From contig JBBFLY010000022.1 of NCBI GenBank assembly GCA_037478855.1, positions 1-42,782 on the forward strand: 42,782 bases of DNA. The letters run 5' to 3'. Within the stretch, counting starts at the first letter, position 1. Every line of letters starts with the position of its first letter. The translations under genes and the position numbers were made by a program. Shown piece by piece: positions 1 to 7,953 of the stretch. The notes under the pieces are model-generated. The model did not search any database. It was given only the letters and a program-made list of their open reading frames with translations, and had not been told where the DNA came from. This stretch comes from Rhabdothermincola sp037478855. GTDB taxonomy: Bacteria > Actinomycetota > Acidimicrobiia > Acidimicrobiales > Acidimicrobilacustridaceae.

Positions 1-1
1 C

Positions 2-628
2 TCCTGGTCGCACGACTCGGTGGGCGTCGGTGAGGACGGCCCGACCCACCAACCGATCGAGCAGCTCGCGGCGATGCGGGCGATGCCGGGGCTGCGGGTG
101 ATCCGCCCCGCGGACGCCAATGAGACGGCGGCCGCCTACCGCATCGCCATCGACAGCGACGGTCCCACCGCGCTCATCCTGAGCCGACAGAACCTCCCCG
201 TTCTCGACGGAACGGCCGATCCCGACGGGGTCGCGAAGGGCGCGTACGTCCTGCGCGACGTCGAGAGCCCGGCGGTGGTGCTCATCGGCACCGGAAGCGA
301 GGTCGCGGTCGCGCTCGCTGCGGCCGACCAGCTGGGCGCCGAGGGCATCCGCGCTCGCGTCGTCTCCATGCCATCCTGGGATCTCTTCGCCGCCCAGCCC
401 GCCAGCTACCGTGACCAGGTCCTGCCACCGGGTGTGCCGAGGGTCTCGGTCGAAGCCGCGTCGACCTTCGGGTGGGAGCGCTACGCGGACCGCTCGGTGG
501 GCATCGATCGCTTCGGGGCGAGCGCACCGGGGCCGGTCGTCATGGAGCAGCTCGGGATCACCCCCGATCGGGTGGCGGCTGCTGCCCGGGAGCTGCTCGG
601 CAGGAGCGGACCGGCGGATGCGCGCTGA
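2..628 (+). CDS. tkt: Transketolase, C-terminal part (5' end outside window)
   Basis: Thiamine-diphosphate enzyme of the non-oxidative pentose phosphate pathway that moves two-carbon units between sugar phosphates. The reading frame is open to the left edge, so the gene is cut; about 208 residues remain. The visible part starts in the pyrimidine-binding domain: the motif HDSVGVGEDGPTHQPIE is the conserved transketolase loop, followed by MPGLRVIRPADANE. The C-terminal transketolase domain follows (ATGSEV-like GTGSEVAVALAA, then VSMPSWDLF and EAASTFGWERY). It stops at 626-628, 83 bases before transaldolase, the usual actinobacterial tkt-tal order. The identification is secure; only the start is missing. 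Confidence 0.96.
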   Translation, partial: SWSHDSVGVGEDGPTHQPIEQLAAMRAMPGLRVIRPADANETAAAYRIAIDSDGPTALILSRQNLPVLDGTADPDGVAKGAYVLRDVESPAVVLIGTGSEVAVALAAADQLGAEGIRARVVSMPSWDLFAAQPASYRDQVLPPGVPRVSVEAASTFGWERYADRSVGIDRFGASAPGPVVMEQLGITPDRVAAAARELLGRSGPADAR

Positions 629-711
629 GCTGCGAAGCGACCCACGGCAGATCCGAAACGGGCAGACTGGCACCGGGGCCGACGCCGTCAGGCCCCAAGG
701 GAGCGAGCGAC

Positions 712-1809
712 GTGAGCACCAGACTGCAACAACTGCATGACGAGCAGGGCCAGAGCCCCTGGCTCGACAACCTCAAGCGTGGCTGGATCACCAGCGGCGA
801 GCTCGAGCGGTGGGTCGAGCGTGGCGTTCGGGGGATCACCTCCAACCCGAGCATCTTCCAGAAGGCCATCGAGGGCTCCGATGCCTATGACGAGCAGTAC
901 CGTGCGCTGATCGCCGCCGGTCGGTCGGTGGAGGACAGCTACTGGGATCTGGTCACCCACGACATCCGCCAAGCGTTGCGCATCCTACGTCCGGTCTATG
1001 ACGACAGCGCGGGCGTCGACGGATTCGTCTCGGTGGAGGTCGATCCCGGCCTGGCGCGCGACACCGAGGGCACGATCGAGGCGGCCCGGCACCTGCACAC
1101 GACGATCGACGAACCCAACCTGTACGTGAAGATCCCCGGAACCGTCGAGGGCCTGCCCGCCATCAGGCAGATGATCTCCGAGGGGCACAGCGTGAACGTC
1201 ACGCTCCTGTTCTCCGTCGAGCGCTACGCAGAGGTGATCGAGGCGTACCTCTCCGGTCTCGAAGCCTGCTCCGGTGACCTCTCGCGGGTCTCGTCCGTCG
1301 CGTCCTTCTTCGTCAGCCGAGTCGACACGGAGGTCGACCGACGTCTCGAGGCGATCGGCACACCAGAGGCCCTCGCGCTGCGGGGCAGGGTCGCCGTGGC
1401 GAACGCCCGACTGGCCTACGAGCGCTTCGTCGCCTCCTTCTCGGGCCCCCGTTGGGAGGCGCTGGCGGCCCGTGGCGCCCGACCCCAGCGCCCACTGTGG
1501 GCGTCCACGTCGACCAAGAACCCCGCGTACTCCGATGTGCTCTACGTCGATGAGCTGATCGGTCCCGACACCGTCAACACCATGCCGGAGCAGACCCTTG
1601 AGGCGTTCCTCGACCACGGGACCGTGAGGCGGACCATCGACGAGGACCTCGCCGGCGCGCACGCCGTCCTCGATGCCCTCGATGAGCTCGGAATCGACCT
1701 CGCCGACGTCACCCGCACGCTTGAGGACGAAGGGGTGGCCGCGTTCAGCAAGTCGTTCGACGAGCTGCTCACGACCCTCGCGGGCAAGGCTCGCTCGCTC
1801 GGGAGCTGA
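712..1809 (+). CDS. tal: Transaldolase
   Basis: Moves a dihydroxyacetone unit between sedoheptulose 7-phosphate and glyceraldehyde 3-phosphate through a Schiff base. 365 residues, normal for the actinobacterial (tal type B/long) group. The GITSNPSIFQKAI motif lies near residues 41-53 and the Schiff-base lysine is in NLYVKIPGT (about K140). The frame is open further upstream, but the GTG at 712 is chosen because AAGGGAG lies about 7 bases before it and the family's N-terminus (LQQLHDEQGQSPWLDNL) begins there. It follows tkt and precedes pgl by 23 bases, so the three probably form one transcript. Known family function; no defects seen. Confidence 0.96.
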   Translation: MSTRLQQLHDEQGQSPWLDNLKRGWITSGELERWVERGVRGITSNPSIFQKAIEGSDAYDEQYRALIAAGRSVEDSYWDLVTHDIRQALRILRPVYDDSAGVDGFVSVEVDPGLARDTEGTIEAARHLHTTIDEPNLYVKIPGTVEGLPAIRQMISEGHSVNVTLLFSVERYAEVIEAYLSGLEACSGDLSRVSSVASFFVSRVDTEVDRRLEAIGTPEALALRGRVAVANARLAYERFVASFSGPRWEALAARGARPQRPLWASTSTKNPAYSDVLYVDELIGPDTVNTMPEQTLEAFLDHGTVRRTIDEDLAGAHAVLDALDELGIDLADVTRTLEDEGVAAFSKSFDELLTTLAGKARSLGS

Positions 1810-1832
1810 CGGCGAGGCGGAGGCGACGGATC

Positions 1833-2519
1833 ATGATCCCCAACGGCTCCCTCCACGTGGTCGACGACGTGCCGGCCGAGTTCGCTGAGCGGGTCATCGA
1901 GGCCTTCCACGCCCGTCCAGGGGAGACGTTCTCGATCGCCCTGTCGGGAGGGGAGACGGCCAGACGGTGCTATGAGCGCCTGGCCAGCGTCGGCGACACG
2001 CAGATCGACTGGTGGAAGGTCGACGTGTACTGGGGCGACGAGCGCTGCGTCCCCCCCGATCACGAGGCGTCGAACTACCGCCTCGCACGCGAGGCCCTCC
2101 TCGAGCGGGTCGGTGCAGCGAACGCGACCTACCCGATGCGCTGTGAGGAGGGCCCGGAGCCCTACCAGCTCCGGGTCGGGGAGCTCGGACGGTTCGACGT
2201 CGTGCACCTCGGGCTCGGCCCCGACGGGCACACCGCTTCCCTCTTCCCAGGCTCTGCCGCGCTCGAGGCCGACCCCGGTCAGCTGGTGACGATGAACGAG
2301 GATCCTTCGGGGCGGAACCCGCATCGGCGGATGACCCTCACCTACGCGGGCATCGCCCGAGCGCGGCTGGTCCTGTTCACGGTGGAGGGGGAGACCAAGC
2401 GCGAGGCACTAGCCCGAGTGGCGGCTGGCGACCCGGCGATGCCGGCGAGCGCGGTGCGGGCCGAGCGGGTCGTCTGGCTTGTGGACCGGGCGGCGGCGGG
2501 CGACCTGGCCGGCGACTGA
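1833..2519 (+). CDS. pgl: 6-phosphogluconolactonase
   Basis: Hydrolyses 6-phosphogluconolactone to 6-phosphogluconate in the oxidative pentose phosphate pathway. 228 residues, slightly short but within the family. Conserved features: LSGGETARRCYERLA near residues 30-45, WGDERCVPPDHEASNY near 66-81, and LGLGPDGHTASLFPG near 128-142, the SugP-isomerase-like phosphate-binding and catalytic segments. It begins 23 bases after tal. In many actinobacteria zwf and opcA lie between tal and pgl; here they are absent, and fbiC (coenzyme F420) comes next, which bears on which enzyme supplies the lactone. Confidence 0.93.
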   Translation: MIPNGSLHVVDDVPAEFAERVIEAFHARPGETFSIALSGGETARRCYERLASVGDTQIDWWKVDVYWGDERCVPPDHEASNYRLAREALLERVGAANATYPMRCEEGPEPYQLRVGELGRFDVVHLGLGPDGHTASLFPGSAALEADPGQLVTMNEDPSGRNPHRRMTLTYAGIARARLVLFTVEGETKREALARVAAGDPAMPASAVRAERVVWLVDRAAAGDLAGD

Positions 2520-2547
2520 TCCACCTCCTGTCGCACAGACCGCCCGG

Positions 2548-2553
2548 TAGTGT
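2548..2553 (+). promoter_or_regulatory. -10 box for fbiC (leaderless start)
   Basis: TAGTGT matches the actinobacterial -10 form TANNNT and ends 8 bases before the ATG at 2562, so transcription would begin at or next to the start codon. No ribosome binding site is visible there. This favours ATG 2562 over the in-frame GTG at 2550, which overlaps the box. No clear -35 element. Confidence 0.5.
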
Positions 2554-2561
2554 CACGCCCC

Positions 2562-4907
2562 ATGACCGAGGACCTCCTCACCCGCCCCCTCGGGGAGCTG
2601 ATGCGACGGGCCCGAGCGGTCCGGGACACCACCACGGGGACACGTCTCACCTACTCCCCCAAGGTGTTCATCCCGCTCACCATGCTCTGTCGTGACCGGT
2701 GCGGCTACTGCACGTTCGCCCGGCCCCCGGCGCGCCTCGATCACCCGTTCCTCGGTCCCGACGAGGTGCTGCGCATCGCACGCGCGGGGGCGCGAGTCGG
2801 CTGCCATGAAGCGCTTTTCACCCTCGGGGAACGCCCTGAGGACCGCTACCCGGTCGCACGCGAGTGGCTCGACCGGCACGGCTACGAGTCAACGGTGGCC
2901 TACCTGGCGGCGATGTGCGAGCTGGTTCTCGAGGAGGTGGGCCTGCTCCCGCATGCCAACGCGGGCGCGCTCTTCCCCGACGAGCTCTCGCTGCTGCGTC
3001 GGGTCGCCCCCTCGCAGGGCATGATGCTCGAGTCCCTCGAAGCCGACCTGGCCTGCCACCGTGGTGCACCTGACAAGACGCCCGAGCGGCGGCTGGCCAC
3101 GCTCGAGGCCGCGGGCCGCCTGGCGATCCCGTTCACGACGGGCATCCTCGTGGGCATCGGTGAGTCCCGGGCCAGCCGGGTGGCGGCCCTGCAGGCCATC
3201 GCGGACGCGCATCGCCGGTACGGCCACGTGCAAGAGGTCATCGTCCAGAACTTCCTGCCCAAGCCCGGCACCGCGATGAGCCACGCGTCCGCCTGCCCGA
3301 CCGACGAGTACCTCGAGGCCATCGCGCTGGCCCGCCTGATCCTGCCGCCGGACGTCCACGTCCAGGCACCACCAAACCTCTCCGACGACCTCGGTGCGCT
3401 GATCGATGCCGGCATCGACGACTGGGGTGGGGTCTCACCGGTCACCGCCGACCACGTCAACCCCGAGCGCCCCTGGCCCGCGCTCGAGCGGCTGCGAGAG
3501 ATCACCGAGCAGGCGGGCTTCAACCTCGCTCCCCGACTCACCGTCTACCCGAGGTTCCTCGCGGAGCCCACCCGATGGCTGGACGAGCGGCTTCGGTTCC
3601 CGGTCCTCGACCGCTCCGACAGCGAGGGGCTGGCCCGCGACGATCCCGGCGCGGTCTACGTGCAACGCCTCGCACCCGCGAGCCCGGAGCAGGTCGACGA
3701 CGGCGTCGAGGTGGTGCATCTCGGCGCCCGCAGCACCGCGTGGTACGCAGGCGCGGCCTCGCCACCGCCTCGGCTGCTGCCGGGCAGTCCCGCAGCCGGT
3801 GGTGCGGTGGGTGAGGTGCTCGCCGGCGTCCTGCTCGGACAGGAGGTCGGCGTCGAGGAGATCGTCACCCTGTTCTCGGCCAGAGGCCGTGAGGTCGTCG
3901 CGGTCGCCGAGGTCGCGGACCAGCTCCGTCGCGACACCGTCGGCGACGCGGTCACCTTCGTCCGCAACCGCAACATCAACTACACGAACGTCTGCACCTT
4001 CAAGTGCCGGTTCTGCGGCTTCTCGAAGGGCCCGCTCTCGCTCAACCTCCGGGGCACGCCCTACCTGCTGACCCTTGACGACATCGCGGCACGGGCCGCG
4101 GAGGCCCAGGCTCTCGGGGCAACCGAGGTCTGCCTCCAGGGAGGCATCCACCCCGACTTCGACGGCGAGTACTACCTGGACGTGACCCGTGCGGTGGCGG
4201 CAGCGGCACCCGGCATCCACATCCACGGGTTCACCGCCCTGGAGGTAGCCGAGGGCGCCCGCCGCCTCGGCGAGCCGCTGAGCGACTACCTGCGCCGGCT
4301 GAAGGACGCCGGCCTGCACACCCTGCCCGGCACCGCGGCCGAGATCCTCGACGACGAGATCCGGGCGGTGATCTGTCCGGACAAGGTGAGCACCGACGAG
4401 TGGCTCGAGGTGCACCGCACCGCGCACCTGATCGGGCTCCGCTCGAACGTCACGATCATGTTCGGCACCGTCGAGGCGCCGCGGCACTGGGCACACCACC
4501 TGGTGCGGACCCGGGAACTGCAGCGTGAGACCGGCGGGTTCACCGAGTTCGTCCCCCTGCCGTTCGTGCACATGGCGGCGCCGCTGTACCTGCAACGCCG
4601 GTCCCGACGGGGCCCGACGTTCCGCGAGGCTCTGCTGATGCACGCCGTCGGGCGCATCGCCTACCACGGGCTCATCGACAACGTGCAGGTCTCGTGGGTG
4701 AAGCTCGGCGTCCAGGGCGCGGCCCAGGCACTGCAAGCGGGTGCAAACGACGTCGGGGGGACGCTCATGAACGAGAACATCTCCCGGGCCGCCGGCGCGA
4801 CCCACGGCCAAGGCATGGAGGAGGAGCAGTTCCGCGCCTTCGTCGAGCCCTTGGGCCGACGCCTCGAGCAGCGCACCACCCTGTACGGCCGGGTCGCGGT
4901 GGCCTGA
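2562..4907 (+). CDS. fbiC: FbiC, fused CofG/CofH F0 synthase (coenzyme F420)
   Basis: Makes 7,8-didemethyl-8-hydroxy-5-deazariboflavin (F0), the chromophore of coenzyme F420, from a flavin-pathway pyrimidine and tyrosine. 781 residues holding two radical-SAM modules: the N-terminal CofG-like half has the cluster-binding CRDRCGYC (C43, C47, C50) and the C-terminal CofH-like half has CTFKCRFC (C478, C482, C485), both CX3CX2C. The fused form is typical of actinobacteria; archaea have separate proteins. Both cysteine triads are intact, so both steps should work. ATG 2562 is preferred from the -10 box just upstream. The LOG-type gene starts one base after its stop, so translation is probably coupled. 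Confidence 0.95.
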   Translation: MTEDLLTRPLGELMRRARAVRDTTTGTRLTYSPKVFIPLTMLCRDRCGYCTFARPPARLDHPFLGPDEVLRIARAGARVGCHEALFTLGERPEDRYPVAREWLDRHGYESTVAYLAAMCELVLEEVGLLPHANAGALFPDELSLLRRVAPSQGMMLESLEADLACHRGAPDKTPERRLATLEAAGRLAIPFTTGILVGIGESRASRVAALQAIADAHRRYGHVQEVIVQNFLPKPGTAMSHASACPTDEYLEAIALARLILPPDVHVQAPPNLSDDLGALIDAGIDDWGGVSPVTADHVNPERPWPALERLREITEQAGFNLAPRLTVYPRFLAEPTRWLDERLRFPVLDRSDSEGLARDDPGAVYVQRLAPASPEQVDDGVEVVHLGARSTAWYAGAASPPPRLLPGSPAAGGAVGEVLAGVLLGQEVGVEEIVTLFSARGREVVAVAEVADQLRRDTVGDAVTFVRNRNINYTNVCTFKCRFCGFSKGPLSLNLRGTPYLLTLDDIAARAAEAQALGATEVCLQGGIHPDFDGEYYLDVTRAVAAAAPGIHIHGFTALEVAEGARRLGEPLSDYLRRLKDAGLHTLPGTAAEILDDEIRAVICPDKVSTDEWLEVHRTAHLIGLRSNVTIMFGTVEAPRHWAHHLVRTRELQRETGGFTEFVPLPFVHMAAPLYLQRRSRRGPTFREALLMHAVGRIAYHGLIDNVQVSWVKLGVQGAAQALQAGANDVGGTLMNENISRAAGATHGQGMEEEQFRAFVEPLGRRLEQRTTLYGRVAVA

Positions 4908-4908
4908 G

Positions 4909-5964
4909 ATGGCCCGGAGGGCGCGCTACCGCACTGGCGACGCCGCGCTCGACGCCCGGATCGCCGAGCTGATCGACGAAGCCGGCATCACCCGCAACGA
5001 CGACCTCGTCTTCGAGATGCTGGTCTCCGCGCTGCGCATCGGTCGGGAGTCGGCCAACCGGGGCAACCTCAAGCTGGTGAGCGCAGCGCTCAAGGAGCTG
5101 CGCTACTCGTTTCTCGTCTTCGAGCCGTACGCCGCGATCCCCAAGGTCTCGATCTTCGGATCGGCACGGATCCGACGCGACGATCCCGCCTACCGGGTGG
5201 CGATGCAGTTCGGGCGCGAGATGGCCGACAGCGGCTGGATGGTGATCACGGGTGCAGGACCCGGGATCATGGAGGCGGGCGTCGAAGGGGCGGGCGCGGA
5301 CCGGGCGTTCGGGGTGAACATCCTCCTGCCCTTCGAGAGCGAGCCGACGCCGCTTCTGGCGGGCGACCCGAAGCTCATCAACTACCGCTACTTCTTCACC
5401 CGGAAGCTCACGTTCATGAAGGAGTCGAAGGCCTTCGCGCTCCTCCCGGGTGGGTTCGGCACCATGGACGAAGCCTTCGAGCTGCTCACCCTGATGCAGA
5501 CCGGCCGGTCACCGATCTGCCCGGTGGTGCTGATCTCCGCCCCGGGCTCCACGTACTGGAAGACGTGGCTCCAGTTCATCGAGAACGAGCTGCTCGGACC
5601 ACGTGCGTTGATCGGCCCCGATGACCTGTGCCTGGTGCGCGAGTGCGAAAGCGTCGAGGACGCGGTCGCGGAGATCCTCCACTTCTACTCCCGCTACCAC
5701 TCCATGCGGTTCGTGGGGCGGCGCCTCGTGATCCGACTCCGCACGCCGGTCAGCGACCGGGAGCTCGCGGAGCTCAACGAGCAGTTCGCCGACATCGTCG
5801 TCACGGGCCGGATCGAGGTGGTCGAAGCTTCGGCCAGCGAGCGGGAGGACAACGACGTCCCCGACCTCCCACGGATCGCGTTCCAGTTCGACCAGGTGAA
5901 CTTCGCGCGACTCCGGCGGCTCATCGACACGCTCAACGGTCCCCGGACGCCGGTGCACCCGTGA
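4909..5964 (+). CDS. LOG-family (TIGR00730-type) Rossmann protein with extensions
   Basis: 351 residues. The core carries the LOG / 'lysine decarboxylase-like' signature PGGFGTMDE at residues 180-188 and an upstream VSIFGSARI and ITGAGPGIMEAG nucleotide-binding part. Family members cleave the N-glycosidic bond of nucleoside monophosphates (cytokinin riboside phosphates in plants, AMP and others in bacteria); the substrate here is unknown. The core is flanked by an N-terminal segment of about 75 residues and a C-terminal segment of about 85 residues (from RYHSMRFVGRRLVIRL on) that short LOG proteins lack. It starts one base after fbiC stops, which suggests a functional or at least translational link. 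Confidence 0.85.
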   Translation: MARRARYRTGDAALDARIAELIDEAGITRNDDLVFEMLVSALRIGRESANRGNLKLVSAALKELRYSFLVFEPYAAIPKVSIFGSARIRRDDPAYRVAMQFGREMADSGWMVITGAGPGIMEAGVEGAGADRAFGVNILLPFESEPTPLLAGDPKLINYRYFFTRKLTFMKESKAFALLPGGFGTMDEAFELLTLMQTGRSPICPVVLISAPGSTYWKTWLQFIENELLGPRALIGPDDLCLVRECESVEDAVAEILHFYSRYHSMRFVGRRLVIRLRTPVSDRELAELNEQFADIVVTGRIEVVEASASEREDNDVPDLPRIAFQFDQVNFARLRRLIDTLNGPRTPVHP

Positions 5965-5981
5965 CCCGCGCGGCAGGACGC

Positions 5982-6185
5982 TCAGCGGTCCGCGTCGTCG
6001 GGTTCGCGCAGGATGGCCACCGCCTTCTCGACCGCTCGGCGGGCGCGAGTCAGCCGCCGCTCGTCGACCGGCAGCTCCGTCCCCCCTGCGTCGATGGACT
6101 CACGCAGGCGCTCGATCGCCAGGTCCGCGAGCTCTTCGGCGATGACCTCGAGACGCGCCCGGATGTCGTCGAACTCACCGGCCAT
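5982..6185 (-). CDS. Small charged helical protein, unknown function
   Basis: 67 residues (MAGEFDDIRARLEV...), rich in Glu, Arg, Ala and Leu with a heptad-like pattern over residues 5-30, so probably helical or a short coiled coil. The ATG at 6185 is chosen over an upstream in-frame start because AGGA lies about 8 bases before it and because the longer form would run into the 6268 gene. It converges with the LOG gene (17-base gap) and diverges from the 6268 operon. I do not recognise a family; the composition and frame look like real coding sequence. Confidence 0.6.
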   Translation of the reverse strand: MAGEFDDIRARLEVIAEELADLAIERLRESIDAGGTELPVDERRLTRARRAVEKAVAILREPDDADR

Positions 6186-6267
6186 GGAGGCATTCCTAGC
6201 GCGTCGTGACCCTCTCGACGAGGGATAACCTCGCGACCGTCCCGTCGAGTCCCCGCACTGGAGCCCG
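6186..6267. promoter_or_regulatory. Divergent promoter region before the 6268 operon
   Basis: 82 bases between the small minus-strand gene and the three-gene operon. On the plus strand TAACCT at 6226-6231 could be a -10 box about 36 bases before the ATG, and GGAG lies 6 bases before that ATG. No good -35 box is seen. Inference only. Confidence 0.3.
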
Positions 6268-6990
6268 ATGAGCGCCGAAGACATCCACGAGTGGCTGTCG
6301 TTCGACCACGCCGGCGAGACCTACCTGTTCGACCTGACCTTCCTGGGGAGCAACTGGTCGTGCATCTACGGCCGGGGCTGCCCGGGCATCGACGACGCGC
6401 CAGCCCCCGAGCTGAACCTCGGCTGCTGCTCACATGGTGCGTACTTCACCGACAAGGCCGATCGGAAGCGCACGAAGGACCTCATCGACCAGCTCACCGA
6501 GGACGAGTGGCAGTACAAGGCGGTCGCAGAGGAGCTGGGCGGGGCGATCTACAAGAACGACGACGGGGACTGGGTCACCCGCGTCGTCGACGGGGCGTGC
6601 ATCCTGCAGAACCGCACCGGCTTCGACGCAGGGGCGGGCTGTGCGCTGCACCTCGCCGCGGTGGCCCGGGGTGAGCGCTTCATCGACTGGAAGCCCACCG
6701 TCTGCTGGCAGGCCCCGCTGCGACTCGACTACCACGTCGACGACAACCAGCACCTGACCTACATCCTCCGGGAGTGGAAGCGCCGCGACTGGGGTGAGGG
6801 CGGGTTCGACTTCCACTGGTGGTGCACCGATGACCCGCTCGCGTTCGTCGGGGCCGAACCCGTCTACGTGGTCCTCCGTGAGGAGATCATCGAGATGGTG
6901 GGCGAGGAGCCCTACGCCCACCTGGCCGAGTACCTCGAGCAACGGCGAGGCCAGCCGGTCCCCCATCCAGCGCTCAAGAAGCGAACCTGA
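6268..6990 (+). CDS. Cysteine-cluster protein (YkgJ/DUF3109-like), first gene of McrB-like operon
   Basis: 240 residues with eight cysteines at 32, 38, 53, 54, 111, 125, 146 and 186. The arrangement (CX5C, then GCCSHGAYF, later DGACIL...GCALHLAA...KPTVCWQAPLR) resembles metal- or Fe-S-binding proteins of the YkgJ and DUF3109 kind, in which a C-F/I-L ... C-A-I/L ... K-P-x-x-C core recurs. That match is by eye. It is Trp-rich towards the end (EWKRRDWGEGGFDFHWWC). The stop lies 19 bases before the McrB-like gene, on the same strand, so co-transcription is likely. No signal peptide or membrane segment: cytoplasmic. The function is unknown; metal binding is an inference. Confidence 0.6.
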   Translation: MSAEDIHEWLSFDHAGETYLFDLTFLGSNWSCIYGRGCPGIDDAPAPELNLGCCSHGAYFTDKADRKRTKDLIDQLTEDEWQYKAVAEELGGAIYKNDDGDWVTRVVDGACILQNRTGFDAGAGCALHLAAVARGERFIDWKPTVCWQAPLRLDYHVDDNQHLTYILREWKRRDWGEGGFDFHWWCTDDPLAFVGAEPVYVVLREEIIEMVGEEPYAHLAEYLEQRRGQPVPHPALKKRT

Positions 6991-7009
6991 CCGCCGACAG
7001 GTGACAGGC

Positions 7010-7945
7010 ATGCACCAGTTCACCTCTGCAGAGCTCGAGAAGGCCGCAGACGAAGCAGGGATGATCTTCCCGCCCTACGTGCTCGACCAGCTCGTCGCAG
7101 CCATCGACGCGGGCAAGCACGTGATCCTCACCGGTCCGCCCGGCACCGGCAAGACCACGCTCGCCTACCTCGCCGCCGAGGTGGCCCGCAAAGCCATGTT
7201 CTGCACCGGCTACCTGCCGACCACCGCGACGAGCGAGTGGACGACCTTCGAGACGATCGGCGGGCTCCAACCCACCCCGGACGGCCTGATCTACCGACCC
7301 GGGCTGTTCGTCGAGGCCATCGAGACCGGCCGGTGGCTCGTCATCGACGAGCTCAACCGCTCCAACTTCGACCGGGCCTTCGGGCAGCTGTTCACCGTGC
7401 TCTCCGGGTCGGCGGTGGTGCTGCCCTTCAAGCGCAAGGGCCAGCCGAACCCGATCTCGCTCGTGCCCTCCGGTGAGGAGGCACCGGAGAAGACCGACGT
7501 GATCCGGGTACCGGCGAACTGGCGGATCATCGCCACCATGAACGTCTTCGACAAGAACCTGCTGTTCGACATGAGCTACGCGCTCATGCGCCGGTTCGCG
7601 TTCATCGAGGTCGGCACCCCCGACGACGCCGCCTACGAGAAGCTCCTCTCCGGCCCAGGGCAGATCGTCACCAAGCTGCTGCCGCTGCGGCGCTTCCAGG
7701 ATCTCGGCCCCGCGGTCTACCTTGACGCCGCCAAGTACGCGGCCCGTCGAGCCAAGGACGGCCCGACCGAGTCCCGACTGATCTACGAGGTCTTCTACGC
7801 CTACTTCCTGCCCCAGTTCGAGGGCATGGAGGACCGCAGGGCCACCACCCTCTACCGCACCGTCGCGCAGCACCTGGACCCACCCGAGCAGGCGGAGGTG
7901 CAACGCACGATCGCTGAGGTGCTCGGCGTGGAGCTGGCGGTCTGA
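7010..7945 (+). CDS. McrB-type AAA+ NTPase, stand-alone motor domain
   Basis: 311 residues, almost entirely one AAA+ domain. Walker A GPPGTGKT at 42-49; Walker B LVIDELNRSN at 110-119 (acidic pair D113 E114, then the NRxN typical of McrB/MoxR-like proteins); MNVFD at 177-181, which fits the McrB-branch signature MNxxD linked to GTP preference in McrB; arginines R194 R195 before the sensor region. There is no N-terminal DNA-binding domain like that of McrB. GTG 7001 is an alternative start; ATG 7010 is favoured. It lies 8 bases before the DUF2357/McrC-like gene, the normal McrB-McrC order. It could also be described as a MoxR-like or AAA_5 protein; the MNxxD motif argues for the McrB branch. 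Confidence 0.8.
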   Translation: MHQFTSAELEKAADEAGMIFPPYVLDQLVAAIDAGKHVILTGPPGTGKTTLAYLAAEVARKAMFCTGYLPTTATSEWTTFETIGGLQPTPDGLIYRPGLFVEAIETGRWLVIDELNRSNFDRAFGQLFTVLSGSAVVLPFKRKGQPNPISLVPSGEEAPEKTDVIRVPANWRIIATMNVFDKNLLFDMSYALMRRFAFIEVGTPDDAAYEKLLSGPGQIVTKLLPLRRFQDLGPAVYLDAAKYAARRAKDGPTESRLIYEVFYAYFLPQFEGMEDRRATTLYRTVAQHLDPPEQAEVQRTIAEVLGVELAV

Positions 7946-7953
7946 ACACGCCG

